Assembly (NCBI GenBank): GCA_018417955.1
Contig: JACTVC010000031.1
Location: forward strand, 372,001 to 436,000
Reading direction: 5' to 3'
Source of the DNA: Laccaria trichodermophora
Lineage: Eukaryota; Basidiomycota; Agaricomycetes; Agaricales; Hydnangiaceae
DNA: 64,000 bases
Under the pieces are notes generated by a model. The model ran no database searches. It worked only from the letters and a program-made list of their open reading frames with translations, and was not told where the DNA came from. Of this stretch, positions 1 through 10,829 are shown one piece after another. The first letter of the stretch is position 1. Each line of letters begins with the position of its first letter. The translations under genes were made by a program, and so were the position numbers.

Positions 1-1322
1 AATCAGATTTTTCTTTTCTGCAACTGAACTTTTTCCCTTTGGGATTTTCTCTCTTGGCACCTTTCCTGACTTGGATTTTCCAATCAGGTTAGCCTTGGGG
101 TGGGTGAAGATTCTGCTCTTGCTCCTGCTGTGCATTGGGTTTTGGAGAGAATTAGCAGACCAAGGTGAAGCCCAGTGAAGTCCTACCTCCCTGGCCTCTC
201 TTTACGAGTGTCTGCCAGTTGCAATTAAGACTTAGTCTTGGACCACTCTCTGGGCACAGTGTGTAGGGAGATTGGTAGGTGGGTTTACAGTTGCTTACCC
301 TTCCTTTTTGGAAGTCGCTCCATTATCAACTACCATTGTTCACACCGATTTCGCTTTTTCTCTGCCTTTGCCTGATTTAATGTCAGGACCTTGAGACTGT
401 CCTCATCCTTGAACCCCAGCATATTTGTTTTCTCAAGATGTATGTGTTTGATTGGTGAATTTCAAACTTTTAAAACTGATATAATTGAAATTTGAAGGTC
501 TGAAACTCCTCCAAATACCCCTCAACGTGTTCAAATTGCTGCACAGAGTGCAGAACGTGGAAACCACACAATGGATAGCCCCCAGCATCACTGTGCTCCT
601 CATGCCATGCGCTCCCCAGGGCATATTGCTTCTATTAATCTAGGATTACCTCTGCCAGCCCAACATCCTGCTCCTGGAAATGATCCTTTTTTAGCTCCTC
701 CTGCTCCTGCTCCTATCAATTTGGGATTACCTCTGCATGCCCCACATCCCATTCCTGCAAATAATCCCTTTTTAGCTCCTCCTGCTCATGCTCCTGTTGT
801 ATACAATGGTCAGCAATATAATCATCTACCAGCTGCCCTTGCTCAACAGCTTGCTCCAATTCCACCTATTCCTCATATTGGTTGAGGTAGAGGTAGAGGT
901 CATGATCATGGTCATCAGGCTCATGTTCATCCCAATGTTGTCCCTCCACCTATCATTCCACCAGCTCAAGGTAGAGGGCAAGGCCAAGGTTGAGGTCGTG
1001 GTCGTGGTCATATTCCTGCTCCTGCTCCTATGGTATGTTGACATAATACACTGGGGTGTTTCTTACTGACAGAATCTGACTTTTTTTCACCCAGTATCCT
1101 AATCTACCTGTAGATCTTCAAGCTGCCTATCAGGCTCTGGGTCAACAGGCCCTCCCTTTGGCTCCTCCAGATCCCCCTCTTCCTCCTCCTCCTGCACCTG
1201 ATATTCCTTTGGCTCAGCCTGCTCCTCCAGAACCAGTTCCACTTGCACCTGCACCTTTTCCTATGCCACCACCTGCAGCAGTTGCTGGCCTTCCTGAAGC
1301 TCGAAGACCCTTTAGTCCTGCC

Positions 1323-2084
1323 TAGTGTTTGAAAGTCTGGTCTGGTCTGGTTATTGAGCCCTCAAGGGCTCTAACCAAGACCAAGACTGGTTACCTTGTG
1401 CCACGAAACCCAAAATAACCAAACTGGACTGCTACTAACTGATATAATCGGTTAGTAATGGTTAGCGGTCGGTTACATGACCGGTCCTAACCGGTTATTT
1501 CTCTGTACTAACATAATTACAAACCTATATTATATTTCTAATACAAGCATTATGCTGCATGCACCAGCAAGGCACGTGTAGGTGAAACACCGCCTCACAC
1601 GATGGCCCAATGAAGAGAGAAAGAAAGTACTCGATCTGTGAGCCTTTCTCATCACAACCTACGCATCCGGCATATTTCATAAACAACCTCGCAGGTCGAG
1701 TACACCTAACCTGCGAGCGTTTCTCATGGATTGCCATTGTTGTATTGATGTCACATTATCACACATGTGACGACAGGAAAATAGTCACTTAAATTTCAAT
1801 TCACCATAAATATGTCAATTCTCCACTAAAAAATATGATTTTTGGATCGTTAGAAAGTGTTTAAACAGGGGAATATTTGTGTGTAATGTTAGGACACAAC
1901 GACCAGTTATAACCGGTCCTAACCGGTTTTTGTTTGGTCTTAAATATTTTGGGATGACACCTAACCACTAACCGGACCGCGGTTATGGTTAGGATCAGTT
2001 AGGTAATTTTTGCGGTCCTGATCGGTTATGGTTCGGTCCAGTCTCGGTTATTTTCCAGTTAACTAACCTAACTTCCAAACACTA
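1323..2084. mobile_element. Non-autonomous hAT-like element (762 bp) nested in the Helitron
   Basis: The ends are inverted repeats TAGTGTTTGRAAGT, and the element is flanked by identical 8-bp copies of GTCCTGCC at 1315-1322 and 2085-2092. Removing the element and one copy restores the Helitron frame (FSPA joined to WQVHDLG). TIRs starting TAGTG with 8-bp target duplications are characteristic of the hAT superfamily. The interior has no coding capacity and is full of AACCGGTT-like motifs near both ends, which may be subterminal transposase sites. The family is different from the large hAT at 51985-60314, whose ends read TAGTGTTGCCG. Confidence 0.9.
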
Positions 2085-2355
2085 GTCCTGCCTGGCAAGT
2101 TCATGATTTAGGGTGCATGGACATGGTCTGCTCTGGATGTGGTGCACTTCATTGGATGGATGAAAAGCTGTCTAAATCAAGTAGAATCAACCCAAGCTTT
2201 GGCCTGTGCTGCTTTAGTGGAAAGCTGGATCTTCCAAAATTACATGAGCCTCCTCCAGAGCTTCTTCAGCTGCTCACTGGCACAGGTGATATTGCAAAGA
2301 ACTTTTGCAAAGACATTTGTCACTACAATAATGCTTTGGCTATGACATCTGTGGG

Positions 2356-2674
2356 TGTGATACAGGATTGGAAGGGAATGCCCAGAGGCCATAGTCAAAC
2401 AATGGTATATAGCTAGACTTGGATATCTTACATAATATATTGATCTTTTGTCTTGAACCACCATCTTGTCAGCAGTCTTGCCATCCTCTTGCACTACATG
2501 TAGTGCTTTGTATATCTGTACTTCCTACAGTATGCATAATCATGTTGGGCCAGCTGAGTATCTTGTAACTGCTCATTGCTCACTTATGGGTGTTGATCCC
2601 AGATCCACCCATTCTTGCCTCCTCCTTCCCTCTTGGCTTCAGCTATGCAAGAAGTTCAGAGTGAATGCTTCACA
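2356..2674. mobile_element. Solo LTR (319 bp) nested in the Helitron
   Basis: The segment begins TGTGATACAG and ends GCTTCACA, giving the TG...CA termini of an LTR with short inverted ends TGTGA/TCACA. It is flanked by 5-bp copies of GTGGG at 2351-2355 and 2675-2679. Excision restores a continuous Helitron N-domain reading (MTSVG joined to CKTDDSVNQGGGP). With no internal region present, this is best explained as a solo LTR left by recombination between the two LTRs of an inserted retrotransposon. No second copy is visible in the window. Confidence 0.8.
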
Positions 2675-3422
2675 GTGGGATGCAAAACAGATGATTCTGT
2701 CAATCAGGGTGGAGGACCCTATGTGTTCAAGATCCATGGCAAACTTACTCATAGATCAGGATCACTGCTCCCTGCCCCCAATGGACATCCCACATATGCT
2801 CAGCTGTATATCTATGATCCTGCAGAGGCTCTTAATTACCGTATGGGACACCAGGCCAACAGCACTCTTCATCGTGAAACAATGCAGCTGCTTCAAGATA
2901 TGCTCTGGCATAAACATCCAGGGATTCAATTATATCAGCAGGCATATGAACTCACACGTGACATGGGTCCAGCTGAAGAATGTAATATTGCTCTTCACTT
3001 TGACAAATCCTGTGATTGACATTGCTACAATCTCCCAACAGCTACATCAAATGAGATTGCAGTAATTCTGCCTGGCAGTGAGGATCTGCCACAGGGAGAC
3101 AGAGACATCATTGTCCAAAAAAAGGATGGATCACTTCAAAGTATTGATCAGAGGCATCCCTTATATATTCCACTCCACTATGTTCTTCTCTTTCCAACAG
3201 GCCAGCTGGGCTGGCATCCATGTATTGAATACAAGGATGGAGAGGTGGTGCCTGATGCAGGAGAGCTTGAGCCAAATGCAGGAGAGAACAATGAAGGCCA
3301 GGTTCAGCCCACAAAGAAGAGAAAGTATATCACTCAAACAGAATACTTTGCCTACCACCTCCATCCTCGCATTGAAGAATCACCCCATATTTTTATGGCT
3401 GGCAAACTTTTCCAGGAGTATA

Positions 3423-3783
3423 TGTAAGCAGTCCCTGGGATGCACAAAGGACCACCTAAGCCAAAAGGCAGAATAACTGAGAAGTTATATTCTCAGCCAG
3501 TGCATCCTATATATGATACAGTATGGGAACTGTAGTAATCATGCCATGATTACACCTCAAAAAAAGTGGAAATCTATCCCCTCTCTAGGGGATAGATAAC
3601 ACTGGAAAAGAATCTTAGGCACCAGAGACAGAAATATACCGGGTGTATGATTGCGGAAGTCTATGCGAGGTGAATACAATGAAAGGAAAAGATCTCGAGA
3701 TGATGGTGGTCAAGAAGAAAGAAGGTGTGTACATGATGCGTCTATGAGAGGATGATGCCAAACACATGTAATCCATGATTACA
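3423..3783. mobile_element. Solo LTR (361 bp) nested in the Helitron Rep region
   Basis: The insert begins TGTAAGCAGT and ends CATGATTACA (inverted ends TGTAA/TTACA) and is flanked by GTATA at 3418-3422 and 3784-3788. Removing it restores Helitron coding (LFQEYI joined to VDAWALCEQ). It contains two short perfect palindromes built on ATCATG/CATGAT. It was first considered as an intron because it starts near GTAAG and ends near TTACAG, but no splice choice restores the frame. The sequence is unlike the solo LTR at 2356, so at least two retrotransposon families have hit this Helitron. Confidence 0.75.
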
Positions 3784-6700
3784 GTATATTGTTGATGCAT
3801 GGGCTCTCTGTGAACAGGCACGTTTGCTGTACATCCAGAACCATCAAAGAGAACTATGAGCAGAGACATGTCAGGGTGTGGTTGATGCTCTGGCATCAGA
3901 TGCCAATGCAACAGGAAATCAAATTGGACAGCGGACAATTGTTCCATCTTCATTTTCTGGAAGTACACACTATATGATTCAAAACTGCCAGGATGCCCTT
4001 GCAATTAATCAACACTTCCATGGAGCTGATCTCTTCATTACTATCACTGCAAATCCCAATTGGCCAGAGGTTACTTGAGAACTACTGCCAGGACAAAGTG
4101 CTTCTGATCGCCCTGATTTGGTTGTTCGTGTTTTTCATGCCAAAGTCACCCAGCTGCTCAAGGATCTGCACAAGAATGGTGTTATGGGGTGCACAGTGGC
4201 CAGAGTGTGGACAATAGAGTTTCAAAAGCGTGGATTGCCTCACATGCATCTCATTGTCTTTCTGGATCCTGCACACAAGCTTCGAACTCCTGAAGATATT
4301 GACTCACTCATTTCTGCTGAGTTTCCAAATGATCAGGAACAGCCTGAACTATATTAATTAGTAAAAAAATTCATGGTTCACAACCCATGTGGTATCCAGA
4401 ATCCTCAGTCACCTTGCATGGATGGGAACAAGTGCTCCAAAAGCTTTCCAAAGCCATTCCGAGACCAGACTACTACTAGTGATGACTCTTATGCTAACCT
4501 CCGGAGGCGAAATGATGGCAAGCAACATATGATCAATGGGAAAGAGGTTGACAATCGCTGGGTGGTACCCCATTCTCCATGGCTCATTTGGAAGTATCAC
4601 TGTCACATCAATGTTGAGTGCATCTCCTCAGTCAAAGCCATCAAGTACATCTACAAATATGTGTACAAAGGCCATGATCACACAACTATGGAGTTTGGGA
4701 CATGCCAGGATGAGGTAAAACAATATCTTGATGCTCGCTATGTATCTGCTTGTGAAGCTCTCTGGTGAATCTATCATTTCCGCATGCATGAGGAGCACCC
4801 AAATGTCGTTCGTCTGCAGATCCATCTTCCAAATCAGCAAATGGTTTCCTGGGATGAGCATATTGCTCCAGATCTTCAGCAGGTGGCTGTTCAGGCTGCT
4901 GAGAAAGATACTACATTAACTGCCTACTTCAAAGCCAATGAGCAATTTCCAGAGGCAAGAAATTATCTCTACCAGGACTTTCCCATGCACTTTGTCTGGA
5001 TCAATAAAGGCAACAGACGGTGGAAAATATGGGAGTGACAGGGTGCCATTGGTCAAATGTACTATGCTCATCCAGCCTCAGGTGAACAGTTCTATCTCTG
5101 CACTCTTCTCACAGCTGTAAAGGGGGCTACCTCTTATGTGGATTTGCGCACAGTACATGGTGTGACTCATGCAACTTTTCGTGAGGCATGTATTGCTCAT
5201 GGTCTTCTGACTGATGACAATGAGTGGAGGTATGTTTGCAGGATGCTGGGGCTATGCAAAGTGGTTGTCAGTTGGGCAATTTATTTGTCACAATCCTTCG
5301 TGACTGTGGTCCCTCTGATCCCGCTGCTTTGTGGTTGCAGTTTCGGACACAGATCTGTGATGACCTTTGTTGGGCTCTTCAACAAAAAAACATCTGCCAA
5401 AATCCAACAGAGGAAGATGTCTTTGACTATGGCCTATATCTCATTGACAAAGTTCTCCGCAGTTCCAGTGGCAATAAGGGTTTGAAGCACTGGCCAACAA
5501 TGCCTCAGCCTCAGCAAAATTGGGATCTGGAAATTGGAAATCATCTGATCAGGGAACAGCTGGATTATGATGCTGAAGAGCAGACCTGTCTTGCCAATGA
5601 ACAAATTCCAAAGCTGAATGAGGAGCAGCGAAAGGCCTTTGATGAGATAGTTGAAGCGGTCAATACCAAGTCAGGACAGATCTTTTTTCTTCATGGTCCT
5701 GGGGGCACTGGGAAGACCTACATTTACAACACTCTCTGCTACTTCCTGTGTGGTCAGCACAAAATTATTATCTGTGTTGCATCCTCAGGTATTGCTGCTC
5801 TTCTTATCATTGGTGGCCGCACCTCTCACTCATGCTTCAAAATTCCTATCAACATTGATGAGACTTCTACCTGTCAATTTAGCAAGAACTCCTTTTTGGC
5901 AGATCTCATCAGATTGGCAGATCTTATCATCTGGGATGAGGCTCCAATGCAGCGTAGACACATTCATGAGGCTGTTGATCATACTTTTCATGATGTGAGG
6001 AGCTCTGACAAGCCATTTGGAGGACTTTCTGTTGTCTTTGGGGGAGACTTTCAACAGATCCTTCCAGTCATTGTTAAAGGGTCACGTGCTCAGATCGTCA
6101 ATGCATGCATCCAGCAGTCCACTATTTGGCACTCCTTGAAGGTGCTTCACCTGACTCAAAACATGCGACTCAATGTTGATGATCCACAGGAGAGAGATTT
6201 TGCACAGTGGCAGATTGACATTGGGCATGGCCAGCATACAAATGAGTCTGATGATGTCTCTTTGCCAGAATTATTCAAATGTGCAGAAAACACAGTTCAG
6301 TCTCTCATTGATACCATCTATCCTGGAATTGGACTCCTGCCCCATCCTGAAGATCACTATTTTTCTGAACGCACTATTCTCTCAAGTCGCAATGATGATG
6401 TTGATGACCTTAACCATGCTATCCTCAATCGCTTTCCCGGCAAACTTCAAGTATTCCAAAGTGCTGACTCCATTGAAGATAATGAGGGGCATGGAGAGGA
6501 GGGTATTCTGATGTACCCAGTGGAATATCTTAACAGCATCAACTGCTCTGGGTTACCTCTTGCCAAACTTGCTCTGAAGGTTGGGTGTCCTGTTATGGTG
6601 TTGCGAAACATCAATCTGAGAGATGGGGTTTGCAATGGATCACGTGGTATTTTAACACGTGCAACACCATGAGTTTTGGAGGTTCAGCTTCTCACCGGAG

Positions 6701-7008
6701 AACATGCTGGAGAGCTGATCTTCATTCCTTGGATGGGAATTATTCCTAATGAGACACAAGTTCCATTCAAACTTAAATGCCTACAATTTCCAGTTCAACT
6801 GTGCTTTGCTATGACTATTAACAAGTCACAGAGTCAATCTGTGAATCATGTGGGGATAGATGCCAGATCTGCTGTGTTCACTCATGGGCAATTCTATGTT
6901 GCCATTTCACAAGTTACTTCTGTTCATAACATCAAGATAATATGGGATGACCAACTTCCAAATCCTGTAACAAAAAATATTGTATATCCTGAAGTACTTC
7001 TTGACTAA

Positions 7009-7599
7009 ATTGGCTATATGGTAATAAGTCTTATACTATGATTTTTGTATAACTTGAACTACTGTAAATATGCATGTGAGTGGATATAGACATTGGAATA
7101 GAAATTGTCCATTTGAACTGGGATGAAACATGAGTGCCAGATCTGAGATTAAACATGTGTACCAGGGGGTCCAGGGGGCTTGCCCCCAGCAAGCTGTGAA
7201 CTGCACCAGAGGCGTGGCCAAGTGTTAGTGAGTGCCACACCATAGGTGCAGTTCTAAAGCTTGTTATATAGACTTGCCAGCCAGTCGTTCTGAGGTGTTT
7301 GCCATTTGTTGTGGCTTTGTTGTGGGGTCAAACATCAGGTGGACTGCAAAAAATAAGAACACCTCAGAACGACTGGGACAAACGAACACAGTTTGGCAGG
7401 GACCCCCACATGTGACACTGACTTAGTGAAATTTCCATGAATGTTCAGCCAACTTCAACAACACTTGTCCAAAACATCACAAAAAGTGGCTTTTCTGGCT
7501 ACAGATCATTTGATTCAAATAATGTGCTTACAATACAATTGAAAAAGTAGAATTCAAAGCTACTAGTTGCCTGTAGAAAAGTATTAAATGAAAACTTAC
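7009..7599. other. Helitron 3' flank with two inverted repeats
   Basis: There is no coding sequence. A perfect G-rich stem GGGGGC-TT-GCCCCC lies at 7174-7187. A longer inverted repeat has 19-bp perfect arms (7281-7299 and 7358-7376) separated by 58 bp. A hairpin close to the 3' terminus is a Helitron hallmark, so one of these may mark the end of the element, but no CTRR terminus could be placed with confidence. Confidence 0.4.
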
Positions 7600-7828
7600 C
7601 ACTGTAAATGATGACATTAGGCCCAATCTGCATTGACAGTCCAGAACCCAGTTGAGTGCTCTTGGAGCTTCTAGAATCAACTTTGACAGAGTAGAACCCT
7701 GCTTCCGTTTCGTAGATCTTGAGGTTTCAGGAACCAAGCGTGATGCAGTACCTGTTTTGCTTGAAAATGGTGCCTACGACAGCACCAATGTCAGGTCCTG
7801 CTCCAATGATAAAGGCGACAAGAGACAT
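7600..7828 (-). pseudogene. Short-chain dehydrogenase/reductase fragment
   Basis: Starting at an ATG at 7828 on the minus strand, the frame reads MSLVAFIIGAGPDIGAVVG, a Rossmann nucleotide-binding start with the GxGxxxxG-type glycine motif of SDR enzymes, followed by a stop after ITLGS. A second frame then reads GFYSVKVDSRSS and IGPNVIIYSG, matching the next SDR strands up to the NNAG-like region. It ends at a plausible intron donor (GGTAAGT) with an acceptor TTTCTACAG downstream. Only about a quarter of a normal 250-residue enzyme remains, with a stop and a frameshift. It lies between the Helitron and the first MITE and has no visible partner exons. It is a dead fragment, possibly carried by the Helitron. 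Confidence 0.6.
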
Positions 7829-8340
7829 GGGGTGGGAGTCAAGTTTGTGAAGATGAATTCACGAAGCACAGAGTTGCCAGGACTTGCGAAGATTGTGCAT
7901 CTGAAACTGAGCTGAGGTGATCAGTCAGGGGTGTATTGATGACATGCAGGCTGAGGAAGGTGAGCTGGGCGTTGGTATACGACAGACACAAGACATAAGC
8001 TGAGAGTGCATGACTGAGCTGCAGTACTGAGGGCGAAAAAACACCACTCACCGGGTTTCAGCCACAATCTGAGCTGCCAGCTGCAGCAACTCTCAAACCC
8101 TCAACACATCTACCAGGTCCTGCAACTCCCAATCCCTCAACCAACCTGAGTCCACCCCTTGAAAATCCAGCAGTGATGCCAGGCGAAGATGGATGAGAGT
8201 GTTGAGAGGGAGTCGAGGAAGTGAATTGAAAGGAATGGATGCTAGAGAAGAACACTCCGATGGTGATCAAAGCTCAGAGGAAGTGGTGAGTAGCGGTTGA
8301 GTTGCGTCATCATTGTGATTGTACAGTGAAATTTCACTAA
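7829..8340. other. No gene seen
   Basis: No coding pattern is supported. A 14-base motif CTTAGTGAAATTTC occurs at 7424 and inverted at 8327-8340, but without matching target duplications. Confidence 0.4.
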
Positions 8341-8939
8341 GGCTCTGTTCGGCAATGAGAATACGGTCGTATTCTCATTTTGATGGCATTCGGTATTATT
8401 CCCACCATGCCAAATCAGGTAGCCGCGGCACATGCATAGCTACCCCACACTTTATATGGAGATCTTTTATTTATTATTTCTGCACATAATTATTGGTGTT
8501 CCAGCATGCAGGTTATAAATATAAAATATGCATATTGATCACAACCTAATTGAAGCTGGTGTTTTTTTTTGAAGAGTATCTTGAAGTACTGTGCATATTC
8601 TGAATACTGGGTGTATTAAAATCACATATTTGAATTTTGATGAGCTATTTTAATTATTCTCATATTATTTTATATTACTATATTTCTTATTTAATCCTTT
8701 GTACCCATCTTAATAGTGGAGATTCAATGTTGGATATACTCCAGTCAAATGTGAAAATGTGAAGTAAACTGAAGTACAATAATGCCACTAATCAACCAAT
8801 CCCGCACCTGCTGAGGAAATGACCGGGGTGAAATCATTGTGAGGTAGCTTTGCACATACCGCTACTTGATTTGGCATGGTGGGAATAATTCTGCCATCAA
8901 AATGAGAATACGACCGTATTCTCGTTGCCGAACAGAGCC
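8341..8939. mobile_element. PIF/Harbinger (Tourist)-like MITE, copy 1
   Basis: This 599-bp element has long terminal inverted repeats beginning GGCTCTGTTCGGCAA and extending, with a small gap, for roughly 80 bp into the element. Each end contains the palindrome GAGAATACGGTCGTATTCTC. The flanks are TAA at 8338-8340 and TAA at 8940-8942. A GGNNCTGTT-type TIR with a 3-bp TWA target duplication is the signature of PIF/Harbinger Tourist-like MITEs. The AT-rich middle has no coding capacity. The second copy, same length and orientation, is at 22349-22947. Confidence 0.9.
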
Positions 8940-8942
8940 TAA

Positions 8943-9508
8943 GTCCCGCGTCACAAAAGTGTGACCCTGCCAAAGGGTGTTCGTTGCTGTTTCTTGAATG
9001 TAGCTTGCAGAGTTTAAAGAAACGGCTGGTCACGAGCCTACTTGTTATAAGATAGATCAGGTCCACATGTTGACATCTGTTTACATAATGCAAAACTATT
9101 TTTAGAACAAGATCCATCATGACTCCCCTCCAAATGCCAGCTGCTTTTCAACACACAGTGCCCAACGGTACACTCAAGCTTGAGTCTTTTTTTTATGAAG
9201 ATTCATCCATCAATTGTCAAAGTTCTTATTCATCACGGTCACGTAACCGAGCTCGTCAAAATCTCGTGGTCTCTGCGTGGTCCTCAACCCTGACGATGAC
9301 CTGTCAATCTTTTATCCCGTAGCCGAATATCGAGCCATTTCGAGCTCGACGGTCTCCTTGGTTTTCTTGGCAAGGCAAATTCAGGAACTCGCCATAATAA
9401 CAACTTAAACAAGTACAGACAGTCCAGAAATAAAATGTGGTCAGCCGCAACCGTCGTCTTTAGTGTTTGTTTTCCTGGTTTCCTTCCCCAAGTGAACATC
9501 CCCCAAAG
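8943..9508. other. Intergenic; no gene seen
   Basis: No coding or structural RNA signal is supported. The last 150 bases presumably contain the promoter of the secreted-protein gene at 9509, but no clear TATA box could be assigned. Confidence 0.4.
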
Positions 9509-9996
9509 ATGCACTCCCTTCTCTTCACTCTTAGCGCCCTCCTCGCGCTCGCAGCAGTGCACGCCGTCCCTCAACCATCCAACGTGCCTACCTGTACTTT
9601 CAGCTGTCCGCCTCAAGATCTACTCGGCTTCGCCGTGGGTAGTCACAGCGACGACGGAACGAACTTGTTCTGCAGCTACCCTGCCGTTGAGGGTGAAAAT
9701 GCAAACGACTTTTTCTGCAAGTACTCCGATGTTAGTACTTGCAATCACAGCGTAATACGCGATCTTAATGGACTGATCGCTCCATTACTTGACAGACTAC
9801 CGGCGTACTCACGCAGGACCACGACGCTAGTCTCTGTGCCGCTACGGCTACGGTCTCCTGCAGTCCCCGTCGTCGCAACGCAGTCCCTCGGGCTCCAGCC
9901 CCTCCAATGGCCGCTCCCGTTGCACGCGCACCTACTCCTGAGGAAGTCAAGAGGGCAAGCTTGAAACGCCGTAAACCAGCTGCCGTTGAGGCTTGA
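9509..9996 (+). CDS. Small secreted cysteine-containing protein
   Basis: Two exons (9509-9730 and 9796-9996) are joined across a 65-bp intron (GTTAGT...GACAG), giving 140 residues. The ATG at 9509 is chosen because it opens directly into a classical signal peptide (MHSLLFTLSALLALAAVHA, residues 1-19). The mature part carries six cysteines at spaced positions (PTCTFSC, LFCSYP, FFCKYSD, SLCAA, VSCSP) and ends in a basic, proline-rich tail (EEVKRASLKRRKP). An upstream in-frame ATG would add a few residues and bury the signal peptide. The pattern fits extracellular proteins common in Agaricomycetes. Function is not known; six cysteines could form three disulfides, but the spacing is not that of hydrophobins, which have eight. 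Confidence 0.75.
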
Positions 9997-10829
9997 GGGT
10001 CTGTGTGTGGCAATAACAACGCATGCCGACGTCAGAAGCTATTCATACCACGCTGCTTTTCACCTTGACAATCTTAGAACATTTGAACACTTCTACTACT
10101 CGTCACCTTCACCCTCTGTATATAATTCCACCCTCTTTTTTACTAAGCCTTCTTTCTATCCAGCTTTACCCCCTCTTTACAAACTTGTTGCCGATTCTCT
10201 TGGTGGACGTTCTACGTTTGACTTGTTTAAGTCTTTAATTCATTGGTTCACACCCCGAGATTTGGTCGAAAATGGTGTGCCCGTGAGGGAAGGCAAGGCT
10301 CGAAATGAAAAACCAATGGAACGATCAACAACTGCTCGTATCTAATACACGTCCCAGGTCTGAGCTGGCATACGATGTTGAATATCGTACTTCGAAGTAG
10401 ATCAAAGTTGCGGTGCTCGAGTGAAGCCTCGGTGTCAGCGAGAGGCGAACGAGAGTAAGTCACGGTATAAATAAACATTGTTATTGTCAGACTCAATATA
10501 GAGCTGGCAGTCGCTGATGTATTGTTCCAAGTATCTTATGCTGTGTAGACTGTCAAGGGAGGCGAGAGATGGATGATGCAGGGGGTTGGCAAGTACGCAA
10601 ATTACTATATTGAAAACATGGTCCAAACGCGCACGGATGCTCACCCTCGTAATTTCTGAGCCTTCATTCCACCCAGCTTTGGCCCCCTCACAGGACGTTT
10701 TACGATTGACTTTTCAAGTTTTTGATTCATAAATTTATTAATTCACATCGCGAGCCTTAATTAAGAACAGTGTTCCTTCCAAAAAGTTAAAGCAAGACTC
10801 CTGATGACCATCAACGAAATGATCAAAAA
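9997..10829. repeat. Gene-free stretch with a diverged direct repeat
   Basis: Two related segments, about 10151-10262 and 10661-10758, share blocks such as CCAGCTTT, CCCCCTC, GGACGTT, ACG.TTGACTT and a final CG(A)GA/CGAG block. They are in direct orientation about 510 bp apart and are clearly diverged. They lie just downstream of the secreted-protein gene, so they may be relics of a duplicated 3' region. No coding sequence is seen. Confidence 0.45.

Larger units (their letters stand above)
1..7008 (+). mobile_element. Helitron, decayed; 5' end outside or at window edge
   Basis: The coding remnants carry the Helitron order: proline-rich N-terminus, Helitron-like N domain, HUH Rep nuclease and PIF1-family helicase. 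Helitrons move by rolling-circle replication using the Rep endonuclease and the fused helicase. Bases 1-570 are non-coding in appearance and I could not find the 5' TC terminus. The 3' terminus is also unresolved: a G-rich stem (7174-7187) and a 19-bp inverted repeat (7281-7376) lie downstream of the stop and either could belong to the 3' end. The element is CpG-poor and carries three nested insertions (1323-2084, 2356-2674, 3423-3783), so it is old and immobile. The class assignment is firm from the two enzymatic domains; only the outer limits are inferred. Confidence 0.85.
571..7008 (+). pseudogene. Helitron Rep/PIF1-like helicase gene, broken
   Basis: The frame opens at 571 with a Pro/Leu-rich segment, has a 62-bp intron at 1033-1094, and continues across the nested elements when these are removed. 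The Rep HUH motif reads GLPHMHLIVF with the two histidines near 4241-4249; the tyrosine cluster KYIYKYVYKG lies near 4643-4672. The helicase part (5224-7008) shows Walker A GPGGTGKT near 5697, Walker B IIWDEAPM near 5926, and the late motif AMTINKSQSQ near 6808-6840. The product would nick, unwind and transfer the element strand. It cannot be made: in-frame TGA codons occur at 883, 991, 3017, 4076, 4766, 5036 and 6670, a TAA at 4355, and a frameshift near 5226. The reading frame is otherwise well kept, so the loss is mostly by point mutation. The natural stop is 7006-7008. Confidence 0.9.

Noticed and set aside
3418..3790. Intron in the Helitron Rep region
   Set aside because: GTAAG and TTACAG are present but no choice restores the frame; a 361-bp insert with GTATA duplications and TG...CA ends does.
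7174..7430. Helitron 3' terminus (hairpin plus CTRR)
   Set aside because: Two hairpins are available but no CTRR end at a suitable distance could be chosen over the others.
7424..8340. Terminal inverted repeat element bounded by CTTAGTGAAATTTC
   Set aside because: The 14-base match is inverted at the two positions but no target duplication or extended similarity was found; the right copy is itself palindromic.
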